Part shown: positions 8,396 through 14,227 of the stretch, one piece after another
Numbering within the stretch: position 1 is the first letter of the stretch
Layout: each line of letters begins with the position of its first letter
Origin: an uncultured Novosphingobium sp.
GTDB taxonomy: Bacteria; Pseudomonadota; Alphaproteobacteria; Sphingomonadales; Sphingomonadaceae
NCBI GenBank assembly: GCA_937996535.1
Contig: CALKVF010000067.1
Span: forward strand, 1-24,610
Direction: 5' to 3'
DNA length: 24,610 bases
Notes under the pieces: generated by a model
Told to the model about the DNA's origin: nothing
Databases searched by the model: none
What the model saw: only the letters and a program-made list of their open reading frames with translations
Position numbers and translations under genes: made by a program

Positions 8396-8541
8396 CCCGA
8401 TTGCCTGCAGGGTGGCCTAGGCCGGAGCGAGAATTGCGGTGCGCGAGAACCGGCGCGCAGCGACCGTTCTGGTCGTGAGCACCGGAAGCGCAGCGCGCTG
8501 CGGTTCGCAGCCCGGCATGGGCCACCCTGCAGGTAATCGGG
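8396..8541. repeat. 146-bp element bounded by 22-bp near-perfect inverted repeats
   Basis: The left arm 8396-8417 and the right arm 8520-8541 are reverse complements at 21 of 22 positions, and the one difference (G8403 against T8534) is a G-U wobble in RNA, so a transcript would form an unbroken 22-bp stem. Inside are a possible continuation GCCGG (8421-8425) / CCGGC (8512-8516) and short hairpins CGACC-GTTCT-GGTCG (8461-8475) and CTGCG-GTT-CGCAG (about 8499-8511). There is no open frame of note and no T tract on either side, so it does not look like a standard intrinsic terminator. It fills the gap between the small membrane-protein gene and the 3' end of ssrA. It could be a non-autonomous MITE/REP-like repeat, a transcript-end structure or a structured RNA. 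Confidence 0.75.
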
Positions 8542-8545
8542 AAGG

Positions 8546-8910
8546 TGGGGTGGTTCTGTTGCTAGGCCCACCCCGAGCCCCCGGTATCCGTTCTGTTGCC
8601 CGGTCGGTCCAACCGCGCTTTAGCTTTGTAAGATCAGGCCGTTAGGCCGTCAGATTACGCAGCGAGAGCGAGTGCTTCGTTGTCGTTGGCACTTGTGAGT
8701 TTTGAGCCTTGAACGGGTTACTCAGCCCGGGTGAAAACAACGCTTTTCAACACACGTCGATCCTAGTTCGGCCCCATCATCACCCCAGCGACATCTGGGC
8801 CCCGGTCCGTTCCTTGCGAAACCATCCGGGTGGTGGTGGTGGAGCCGCCGGGTACCGCCCCCGGGTCCGCTGCATCTATTGCACGCCGCAATTTATCACC
8901 ATAGCCGGGC
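8546..8910 (-). ncRNA. ssrA: permuted two-piece transfer-messenger RNA
   Basis: tmRNA rescues stalled ribosomes and tags the nascent peptide for proteolysis. Read on the minus strand, the acceptor piece comes first and ends CGGCTCC-A-CCA at 8837. An intervening segment of about 61 bases follows (8836-8776), then the coding piece starts GGGGCCG at 8775. GGGGCCG pairs with CGGCTCC over seven positions including a G3-U70 wobble, the alanyl-tRNA synthetase identity element. The tag frame at 8690-8655 reads ANDNEALALAA-stop. The 3' region contains the repeated GCAACAGAAC motif (8562-8553 and 8599-8590), as expected for pseudoknot loops, and ends in a GGGGTGG/CCACCCC hairpin (8574-8547). The T-loop is GGCGGTA rather than the canonical TTCRANY form. 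The outer ends (acceptor 5' end and coding 3' end) are approximate. Confidence 0.93.
8655..8690 (-). other. tmRNA proteolysis-tag reading frame (ANDNEALALAA)
   Basis: Twelve codons, GCC AAC GAC ... GCG TAA, on the minus strand within ssrA. The tag keeps the ANDN start and the hydrophobic ALAA end recognised by ClpXP and SspB-like adaptors. The resume codon is taken as GCC (8690-8688) by analogy with other alphaproteobacterial tags. Confidence 0.92.
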
Positions 8911-8928
8911 GAACCCGGCAGAACGCAA
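8900..8928 (-). promoter_or_regulatory. possible ssrA promoter
   Basis: On the minus strand TTGCGT (8923-8928) and GCTATG (8900-8905) are separated by 17 bases, about 65-90 bases upstream of the acceptor CCA. The spacer contains a perfect hairpin GCCGGG-TTCG-CCCGGC (8904-8919), which could instead belong to the precursor RNA if transcription starts further upstream. Tentative. Confidence 0.3.
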
Positions 8929-8946
8929 TATAGGCGCTATCGCCCA

Positions 8947-8984
8947 AATGAAAAGGGGCAGAGGCCGCGGCCGGCCCCTGCCCC
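8947..8984 (-). terminator. intrinsic terminator of mscL
   Basis: On the minus strand, 22 bases after the mscL stop, GGGGCAG (8978-8984 complement) pairs with CTGCCCC (8955-8961 complement) around a GC-rich inner GGCC palindrome, followed directly by TTTTCATTT. This separates mscL from the downstream ssrA gene on the same strand. Confidence 0.85.
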
Positions 8985-9006
8985 ATGTTCAAAACCGCGA
9001 AACGGC

Positions 9007-9414
9007 TTACTTTTTCAGAGCGTCGCGGATTTCGGTCAGCAGATCGACCTCGCTCGGCCCGGCGGGCGCGGCGGCCGGCGGGGGCATCAGCTTGTTGGCC
9101 TGACGCACGATCATGAAGATCGCGAAGGCCAGGATCAGGAAATTGATGATGGCGCTGGCAAAGCTGCCATAGGCCAGCACCGTTGCCCCGGCCTCGCGCG
9201 CGGCGGCCAGCGTAGCGCCGGCCGGTGCCGGCCCCGAAAGCACGACATACTTGCTCGAAAAGTCGGTATTGCCGACCACCGCGCTGATGACCGGCATGAT
9301 GATGTCTTCGGTCAGCGAGGTGACGATCTTGCCGAAGGCGGCGCCGATGATCACACCGACCGCGAGATCGAGCACGTTGCCGCGCATGACGAAGGTTTTG
9401 AATTCACTGAGCAT
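9007..9414 (-). CDS. mscL: large-conductance mechanosensitive channel
   Basis: Homopentameric inner-membrane channel that opens under membrane tension to vent solutes on hypo-osmotic shock. The start at 9414 (MLSEFKTFVMRGNVLDLAVGVIIGAAFGKIV) gives 135 residues, matching the E. coli protein of about 136, and has a strong GGAGGGACGCT ribosome-binding site; the longer in-frame extension to 9477 is not needed. Visible parts are the N-terminal amphipathic helix, TM1 at about 14-45 containing the gate-forming VGVIIGAAFGKIV, a periplasmic loop with alanine-rich sequence (PAPAGATLAAAREAGA), TM2 at about 80-103 (FASAIINFLILAFAIFMIV), and the C-terminal helix ending EVDLLTEIRDALKK. It is transcribed alone, divergent from lemA. 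Confidence 0.97.
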   Translation of the reverse strand: MLSEFKTFVMRGNVLDLAVGVIIGAAFGKIVTSLTEDIIMPVISAVVGNTDFSSKYVVLSGPAPAGATLAAAREAGATVLAYGSFASAIINFLILAFAIFMIVRQANKLMPPPAAAPAGPSEVDLLTEIRDALKK

Positions 9415-9515
9415 AGCGTCCCTCCGGGTATTTTGCATGGACGCAGCCCCCTTCGCATAAACCCGTAGTGCCGACAATAATCGATTGATATGTGTGTCGT
9501 TCGTCGAGACGATCC

Positions 9516-9543
9516 TTGAACCCGCGCGGGCCGTCTCTACATT
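9516..9543 (+). promoter_or_regulatory. candidate promoter of the lemA operon
   Basis: TTGAAC (9516-9521), a 16-base spacer, then TACATT (9538-9543), about 50 bases upstream of the lemA ATG. An inverted repeat GAGACG (9506-9511) / CGTCTC (9532-9537) overlaps the -35 region and spacer and could be an operator. Sequence match only. Confidence 0.4.
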
Positions 9544-9593
9544 CGCAGTCGTCGCGGCCCCTGCGCCGCCCTGACCAGAGGAAACCGGCGTCT

Positions 9594-10208
9594 ATGTCCC
9601 GTTCGTTCTCCAGCCTTGCTCGTCCGTTCGTCGTGGCCACCGCCGCCGCCAGCCTGGCCGGCTGCGGCATCAACTCGGTCCCGACCGCAGAAGAAGGCGC
9701 CAAGGCCAAGTGGGCCGACGTTCAGGCCGCTTTCCAGGAACGCGCCAACCTGATCCCCAACCTGGCCGCCGTGGCCAAGGGCGCGGCCGACCAGGAAAAG
9801 GGCATCCTCGTGGGCGTGATCGAAGCCCGCGCCAAGGCAACCAGCATCACTGTCTCGGCCGAAGACCTGACCGATCCGGCCAAGGTCAAGGCGTTCCAGG
9901 ACGCGCAGAACCAGCTGTCGACCTCGCTCGGCGGGTTCGGGCGGCTGCTCGCCAATTCCGAAGCCTATCCCGAGCTGAAGAGCATCACCAACTACCAGAT
10001 GCTGCAAAGCCAACTTGAAGGGCAGGAAAACCGCATCCGCATCGCGATCCGCGACTACAACGAGGCGGTCCGCCAGTATAACACCACCATTCGCACCTTC
10101 CCCGACGCGATCGGCGCCAAGGTGATCTACGGCGCCAAGCCGATGGTGCCCTATCAGGCCGTCACGCCGGGTGCGGAAGTCGCGCCCAGCCTTGAAGGCA
10201 AGCTCTGA
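9594..10208 (+). CDS. lemA: LemA family lipoprotein
   Basis: LemA proteins are membrane-anchored, largely alpha-helical proteins of unclear biochemical role that often sit beside TPM-domain proteins. From ATG 9594 the product has 204 residues: a signal peptide with lipobox SLAGC (Cys at about 23), so it is probably a lipoprotein, then a helical domain with AKWADVQAAFQERANLIPNLAAVAKG (the typical LemA segment), SITNYQMLQSQLEGQENRIRIAIRDYNEAVRQYNTTIRTFPD, and a short C-terminal tail. The in-frame extension upstream to 9492 lacks family character. A purine-rich AGAGGAAA lies about 10 bases ahead of the ATG. It is the first gene of an operon with two TPM genes, 16 bases before the next start. Confidence 0.93.
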   Translation: MSRSFSSLARPFVVATAAASLAGCGINSVPTAEEGAKAKWADVQAAFQERANLIPNLAAVAKGAADQEKGILVGVIEARAKATSITVSAEDLTDPAKVKAFQDAQNQLSTSLGGFGRLLANSEAYPELKSITNYQMLQSQLEGQENRIRIAIRDYNEAVRQYNTTIRTFPDAIGAKVIYGAKPMVPYQAVTPGAEVAPSLEGKL

Positions 10209-10224
10209 GCGGAAGGATAGCGCC

Positions 10225-11034
10225 ATGCTCGGCCGCGCCGGGCCCCGTCCCCACCCCGTCCACCGCGCGCTGACCCAGACGGTCGGCGCGCTGTTGGCGC
10301 TGGCTGCACTACTGCTGCCGCAAGCCGCCTTTGCGCAGTCCTTTCCCGAGCTGACCGGCCGGGTGGTCGATGGCGCCAACGTCATCCCGGCGGACGAGGA
10401 AGCACGCCTCACCCAGAAGCTCGAAGCGCTGGAAGCCCAGTCGCATCGCCAGCTGGTGGTGGTCACCCTGCCCGACCTGCAGGGCTATGACATTTCCGAC
10501 TATGGCTACCAGCTGGGCCGGCACTGGGGGATCGGCAGCAAGGACAAGAACGACGGCGCACTGCTGATCGTCGCCCCCAAGGAGCGCCGGGTGCGGATCG
10601 AGGTCGGCTACGGCCTCGAGCCGGTGCTGACCGATGGGCTGTCCTCGCTGATCGTCCAGCAGCAGATCGTCCCGCGCTTCAAGGCGGGCGAGATGGCCGG
10701 CGGGATCGAGGCCGGGACCGACGCGATCATCCACCAACTGACCCTGCCCGAAGACGAAGCCCGCGCGCTAGCTGCCAGCGCCAAGCCGCAGCAGGCCGCA
10801 TCGGGCGACGTGGTCGGGCCAACGCTGTTCTGGCTGTTCCTGTTCTTCCTGTTCTTCGTCCTGCCGATGCTGCGCCGGATGCGCGGCGGGCGGCGCTATC
10901 ACGATAGCGGGCTTGGCCCGGTTATCATGTGGAGCGTGCTCGATGGCCTGTCGCGCGGCGGGCGCGGCGGCGGTGGCGGCTTTGGCGGAGGCGGCGGCAG
11001 CTTTGGCGGCGGCGGATCTTCGGGCAGCTGGTAG
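10225..11034 (+). CDS. exported TPM-domain protein with glycine-rich tail
   Basis: The TPM domain (TLP18.3/Psb32/MOLO-1) occurs in membrane or exported proteins; plant members help photosystem II repair, while bacterial members such as E. coli YgcG are poorly understood. The 269-residue product has a signal peptide ending AFA-QS at about residue 39, the TPM domain at about 45-185 (GRVVDGANVIPADEEARLTQKLEALE, QLVVVTLPDLQGYDISDYGYQLGRHWGIG, DGALLIVAPKERRVRIEVGYGLE), a hydrophobic helix at about 208-225 (FWLFLFFLFFVLPML), and a Gly-rich C-terminus with repeated GGGGGFGGGG/SFGGGGS ending SSGSW, typical of this family. The start at 10225 follows GGAAGG; the upstream in-frame ATG at 10171 lies inside lemA. 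No catalytic function should be read from the name phosphatase sometimes given to the domain. Confidence 0.92.
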   Translation: MLGRAGPRPHPVHRALTQTVGALLALAALLLPQAAFAQSFPELTGRVVDGANVIPADEEARLTQKLEALEAQSHRQLVVVTLPDLQGYDISDYGYQLGRHWGIGSKDKNDGALLIVAPKERRVRIEVGYGLEPVLTDGLSSLIVQQQIVPRFKAGEMAGGIEAGTDAIIHQLTLPEDEARALAASAKPQQAASGDVVGPTLFWLFLFFLFFVLPMLRRMRGGRRYHDSGLGPVIMWSVLDGLSRGGRGGGGGFGGGGGSFGGGGSSGSW

Positions 11035-11044
11035 GAGGCAGGCA

Positions 11045-11728
11045 ATGGCACAACTTCCCGGCATGACCGAGGCCGAACGCGAAGCCGTGGCCGCAGCCGT
11101 ATCCGCGGCCGAGGAAACGAGCGCGGGCGAAATCGTGACGATCCTCGCCGACAGTTCGGACAGCTATCACGATGTTGCGCTGCTGTGGTCGGCGGCGGTC
11201 GGATTTCTAGCCATCGCGGCCTTGAGCCTCGCGCCCGATTTCTATCTCGGGATGATCGACCGGGTGACCGGCGAATGGGAAACCGCGTGGCATCCGGGCA
11301 AGCTGCTGGCGCTGGCGCTGACCGTTGGGGTGATCAAGTTCACCGCGATGTGGCTGCTGCAATTGTGGCGCCCGCTCCGGCTGTTTCTGGTCCCCGCCCC
11401 GGTGCGCCATGCACGGGTGCGCAGCCGCGCGATCACCTGCTTCAAGGTTGGCGCGGAGCGGCGCACCCACGGCCGCACCGGGATCCTGATTTATCTCAGC
11501 CTTGCCGAACATCGCGCCGAAATCGTCGCCGACGAAGCGATCGCCGGCCAGGTAGCCCCCGAAGTCTGGGGCGAAGCGATGGCCGCAATGCTGGCGCAGC
11601 TGCGTCAGGGGCGGATTGCCGCCGGCCTGGTCGCCGCGGTCGAGCGGGTTGGCACGGTGCTCGCCCAGCACTTCCCCCGCGCCGAGGATGACAGGAACGA
11701 ATTGCCCGACCGCCTGATCGAGGTCTAG
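11045..11728 (+). CDS. second TPM-domain membrane protein
   Basis: The 227-residue product begins 10 bases after the preceding TPM gene with a GGAGG ribosome-binding site. It has an N-terminal TPM-like start (MTEAEREAVAAAVSAAEETSAGEIVTILADSSDSYHDV), two membrane helices at about 45-62 and 85-105 (LLWSAAVGFLAIAALSLAP and LLALALTVGVIKFTAMWLLQLW), then the rest of the domain (RAITCFKVGAERRTHGRTGILIYLSLAEHRAEIVADEAIAGQV). The arrangement, a TPM domain interrupted by a transmembrane hairpin, is a known subtype, and LemA plus two TPM proteins is a recurrent gene trio. There is no signal peptide. Biochemical role not established. Confidence 0.88.
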   Translation: MAQLPGMTEAEREAVAAAVSAAEETSAGEIVTILADSSDSYHDVALLWSAAVGFLAIAALSLAPDFYLGMIDRVTGEWETAWHPGKLLALALTVGVIKFTAMWLLQLWRPLRLFLVPAPVRHARVRSRAITCFKVGAERRTHGRTGILIYLSLAEHRAEIVADEAIAGQVAPEVWGEAMAAMLAQLRQGRIAAGLVAAVERVGTVLAQHFPRAEDDRNELPDRLIEV

Positions 11729-11733
11729 AACCG

Positions 11734-11749
11734 CCCCCGCCAAGGGGGG
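11734..11749 (+). promoter_or_regulatory. hairpin covering the NUDIX gene ribosome-binding site
   Basis: CCCCC (11734-11738) can pair with the G run at 11744-11749, which is also the Shine-Dalgarno of the gene starting at 11753. The stem is only five GC pairs but would compete with ribosome binding. There is no T tract, so it is not a standard terminator. Confidence 0.35.
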
Positions 11750-11752
11750 ATC

Positions 11753-12280
11753 ATGGACGAAGAGCGCGAAGAGGTAATGTGGGCGGGCAAGTTCATTGCC
11801 GCCAAGACCCGGGGCAAATGGGAATACGTTTCGCGCACCCGCGGCATCAAGGCCGCGGTGATCCTCGCGGTTGATGCCGAAGACCATGTCGTGCTGGTCG
11901 AACAGTTTCGCGTGCCGCTGGGCCGCCCCTGCATCGAACTGCCCGCCGGGCTGATCGGCGATCACGGCGAGAACGAGGACGCCACCGCCGCCGCCGCGCG
12001 CGAGCTGGAAGAGGAAACCGGCTACCGCGCCGCGCGCATGGAGGTGATCGGCGAATTCTATTCCTCGCCCGGGATGGTCACCGAAAGCTTCACCCTGCTG
12101 CGCGCCCGCGACCTCACCAAAGTCGGTCCCGGCGGAGGGGTGGACGGCGAGGACATCACCGTTCATCGTGTGCCCTTGAAGGGGATCGGACAGTTCATCG
12201 CCGAATCGCGCGCACGCGGCCTTGGGATCGACGTGCGCCTGCTGATGCTGCTGGCCCCGGACATAATGGGAGGAGAATGA
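11753..12280 (+). CDS. NUDIX hydrolase, ADP-ribose pyrophosphatase type
   Basis: Cytoplasmic Mg-dependent hydrolase cleaving nucleoside diphosphates linked to another group; the arrangement resembles ADP-ribose/ADP-sugar pyrophosphatases (NudF-like). The 175-residue product contains a complete NUDIX box at about residues 70-92: G-D-H-G-E-N-E, seven residues, then RELEEETGY. It is preceded by VVLVEQFRVPLGRPCIELPAG, typical of the ADP-ribose group, and followed by EFYSSPGMVTESFTLLRARDL. ATG 11753 follows a G-rich ribosome-binding site; a second Met at residue 9 is a possible alternative. It lies 24 bases after the TPM gene and 4 bases before the SDR gene, so it is probably part of the same transcript. 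The precise substrate cannot be told from sequence. Confidence 0.93.
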   Translation: MDEEREEVMWAGKFIAAKTRGKWEYVSRTRGIKAAVILAVDAEDHVVLVEQFRVPLGRPCIELPAGLIGDHGENEDATAAAARELEEETGYRAARMEVIGEFYSSPGMVTESFTLLRARDLTKVGPGGGVDGEDITVHRVPLKGIGQFIAESRARGLGIDVRLLMLLAPDIMGGE

Positions 12281-12284
12281 CGAC

Positions 12285-13067
12285 ATGGCTGGACGGGTTG
12301 CAGGCAAGAAAGCTCTGATCACGGGCGCGGCGCAGGGCCTTGGCGCGGCGCAGGCGCGGCTGCTGGCGCGCGAGGGCGCGCAGGTGCTGCTGGCAGACGT
12401 CAACGATGCAGGTGCTGCCCAGCAGGCCGAGGCGATCAACGCCGAATTGGGCGCGGGCACGGCCTTTGCGATCAAGCTTGATGTGACGCGCGAAGACCAG
12501 TGGGTCGCCGCGGTCGACTATGCCGAGCAGGCGATGGGCGGCCTCTCGGTGCTGGTCAACAATGCCGGCGTTGGGGTGCGCGGGAACATCGAAACCTGCA
12601 CGCTGGACGAATGGCACCGCGGCTTTGCGATCAACGTCGATTCGGTGTTCCTCGGCTGCCAGAAGGCGCTGCGCCTGCTCAAGGACAACCAGCCGGGCTC
12701 GATCATCAACATCTCCTCGATCGCGGGGCTGATCGCCAGCGACACCATGCCCGGCTACAATGCCAGCAAGGCAGCGGTGTGGATGCTGTCGAAGTCGGTT
12801 GCGCTCTATTGCGCCAAGATGGGCTGGGACATCCGCTCGAACTCGGTCCACCCCACCTTTGTCGACACCCCGATCCTCGATGGCATCGCCGCCAGCTCGG
12901 GCCATGCCAAGGAAGTGGTGATGGGCAAGCTGGCGCGACAGATTCCGTTGAAACGTGTGGGTCATCCGGATGACATCGCCAACGGCGTGCTCTATCTCGC
13001 CAGCGATGAGAGCCGTTTCATGACCGGCGCCGAGCTGAAGCTCGACGGCGGCATATCGGCAATGTGA
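12285..13067 (+). CDS. short-chain dehydrogenase/reductase (classical SDR)
   Basis: NAD(P)-dependent oxidoreductase with a Rossmann fold, 260 residues. Motifs: cofactor loop TGAAQGLG at about 14-21, an acidic residue after strand 2 (LLADVND) favouring NAD(H), NNAG at about 92-95, catalytic Ser in NISSIAG at about 142-148, and YNASK at about 159-163. The C-terminus MTGAELKLDGGISAM is typical for classical SDRs acting on secondary alcohols such as cyclic alcohols or hydroxysteroids. The ribosome-binding site GGGAGGAG overlaps the end of the NUDIX gene. A LacI-type regulator follows 26 bases later, hinting at a catabolic role linked to that regulator. The substrate is unknown. Confidence 0.93.
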   Translation: MAGRVAGKKALITGAAQGLGAAQARLLAREGAQVLLADVNDAGAAQQAEAINAELGAGTAFAIKLDVTREDQWVAAVDYAEQAMGGLSVLVNNAGVGVRGNIETCTLDEWHRGFAINVDSVFLGCQKALRLLKDNQPGSIINISSIAGLIASDTMPGYNASKAAVWMLSKSVALYCAKMGWDIRSNSVHPTFVDTPILDGIAASSGHAKEVVMGKLARQIPLKRVGHPDDIANGVLYLASDESRFMTGAELKLDGGISAM

Positions 13068-13093
13068 AGCCAGCTAGCGGATAAGGGCGGCGA

Positions 13094-14143
13094 ATGGACG
13101 GGGAAAGCACCAAGCCCAAGGCGCGCAATTATCGCGTGACCTCATTCGACGTCGCCGCCGAGGCCGGGGTCAGCCAGTCGACGGTCAGCCGCGCACTGGC
13201 CGGCGACCCGGTGGTGAGCGAGGCAACCCGGCTGCGCGTGGCCGAAGCCGCCCGCCGGCTCAACTACTTCGTCGACAACAACGCCGCCCGCCTGCGCACC
13301 GGGCGCACCGGCACGCTGGCCGTGGTGGTGATCTGCCGCCCCGACGAAGATCGCAAGGATCTCAATCCCTTCACCTATTCGCTGCTCGGCACGATCTGCG
13401 CGGCGGCCTCCGATCGCGGCTATGAAACGCTGGTCAGCTTTCAGGACGGGCCGCAGAACCTGTCTGGCCGCTACGAGGAACAGCGCAAGGCCGACGGGAT
13501 CATCGTCATCGGCACCACCCAGAACGCCGCGGCGTGGGACTATTACCGCGATCTCGGCCAATCGGGGATGCACTGGGTGTGCTGGGGCTCGCCGTTCGAC
13601 GACATCGAATGGATCCGCAGCGACAACCACGCCGGGGCGCGGCTTGCCACCGATCACCTGCTCGATGCGGGCTTCTGCCAGATCGCCTGCATCGGCTCGC
13701 TCGATTCGCTCCAGCGCCAGTTCAAGGAACGCTATGACGGCTATGCCGAGCGCATGGCCGAAGCCGGGCTGGAACCCTGGCTGATCGAAATCGAAAACGG
13801 CCTGAGCCGCGAAGAACAGGGCCGCCGTGCCGCCCAGGCGCTGATCGCCAGCGACAAGCCGTTCGACGCGGTGTTTGCGGTGTGCGACGAAATCGCGCTC
13901 GGCGCACTGCGCGCCCTGACCGAGGCCGGCCTGCGCGTGCCCGACGACTGCGCCCTGATCGGCTTTGACGGGATCCGCGCCAGCGCCCACGCCATGCCCC
14001 CGCTGTCGAGCATCCAGCCCGATTTCAGCGCCGCCGGGGCCATGCTGGTCGACAAACTGCTCGCGCTGCTCGCCGGCAATGCCCACCAGCAGCGCCGCGT
14101 GCCGGTGCAATTGCTCGCCCGGGCCAGCACCCGCCGCGCCTGA
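13094..14143 (+). CDS. LacI-family transcriptional regulator
   Basis: The 349-residue product has an N-terminal LacI helix-turn-helix (VTSFDVAAEAGVSQSTVSRALAGDPVVSEATRLRVAEAARRLNY, about residues 15-58) with the hinge segment NNAARLRTGRTG. A periplasmic-binding-protein-like effector domain follows (LAVVVICRPDEDRKDLNPF, then ADGIIVIGTTQN, SDNHAGARLATDHLLDAGF, FDAVFAVCDEIALGALRAL, ALIGFDG). The effector is probably a sugar or other small catabolite, but it cannot be named. An AAGGG ribosome-binding site precedes the ATG. It follows the SDR gene in the same direction, and 84 bases separate it from the MetE-like gene, where palindromic sites lie. It could control either group. Confidence 0.95.
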   Translation: MDGESTKPKARNYRVTSFDVAAEAGVSQSTVSRALAGDPVVSEATRLRVAEAARRLNYFVDNNAARLRTGRTGTLAVVVICRPDEDRKDLNPFTYSLLGTICAAASDRGYETLVSFQDGPQNLSGRYEEQRKADGIIVIGTTQNAAAWDYYRDLGQSGMHWVCWGSPFDDIEWIRSDNHAGARLATDHLLDAGFCQIACIGSLDSLQRQFKERYDGYAERMAEAGLEPWLIEIENGLSREEQGRRAAQALIASDKPFDAVFAVCDEIALGALRALTEAGLRVPDDCALIGFDGIRASAHAMPPLSSIQPDFSAAGAMLVDKLLALLAGNAHQQRRVPVQLLARASTRRA

Positions 14144-14176
14144 ACTTCGGCAGGCCGAGGGCAATTGCCCTGAAGT
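14144..14176. promoter_or_regulatory. palindromic site between the LacI-type and MetE-like genes
   Basis: Contains the perfect 12-base palindrome GGGCAATTGCCC (14159-14170) enclosed by ACTTC (14144-14148) and GAAGT (14172-14176). Five bases beyond is TATATG (14181-14186), a possible -10, so the palindrome would overlap the -35 region of a promoter for the MetE-like gene. An even-spaced palindrome suits a LacI-type operator. It could also fold at the 3' end of the LacI-type gene transcript, although no clear T run follows. Confidence 0.45.
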
Positions 14177-14195
14177 TTCATATATGCGAAGAGTT

Positions 14196-14212
14196 CGGGG
14201 AACATTTCCCCG
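14196..14212. promoter_or_regulatory. 17-bp inverted repeat, candidate IclR-type operator
   Basis: CGGGGAA-CAT-TTCCCCG, a perfect 7-bp inverted repeat with a 3-base centre, ends 15 bases before the ATG of the MetE-like gene. GGAA/TTCC half sites with an odd centre recall IclR-family operators such as TGGAAATNATTTCCA, though the spacing is 2 bases shorter. The iclR-type gene is the third gene of the operon this would control. As RNA it would form a hairpin next to the ribosome-binding site. Confidence 0.45.
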
Positions 14213-14227
14213 GACGAGGATTCTCCC

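Noticed and set aside
8396..8541. Reading the long inverted repeat as a simple intrinsic terminator
   Set aside because: The loop is about 100 bases and no T tract follows on either strand, so the standard definition is not met.
8776..8910. A prophage or island attachment site at the ssrA 3' end
   Set aside because: tmRNA genes are frequent integration targets, but no integrase, phage gene or duplicated ssrA end is seen in the window.
8709..8933. A 74-codon open frame on the plus strand within ssrA
   Set aside because: It covers the tmRNA acceptor and coding pieces on the opposite strand and has no ribosome-binding site or protein-like composition.
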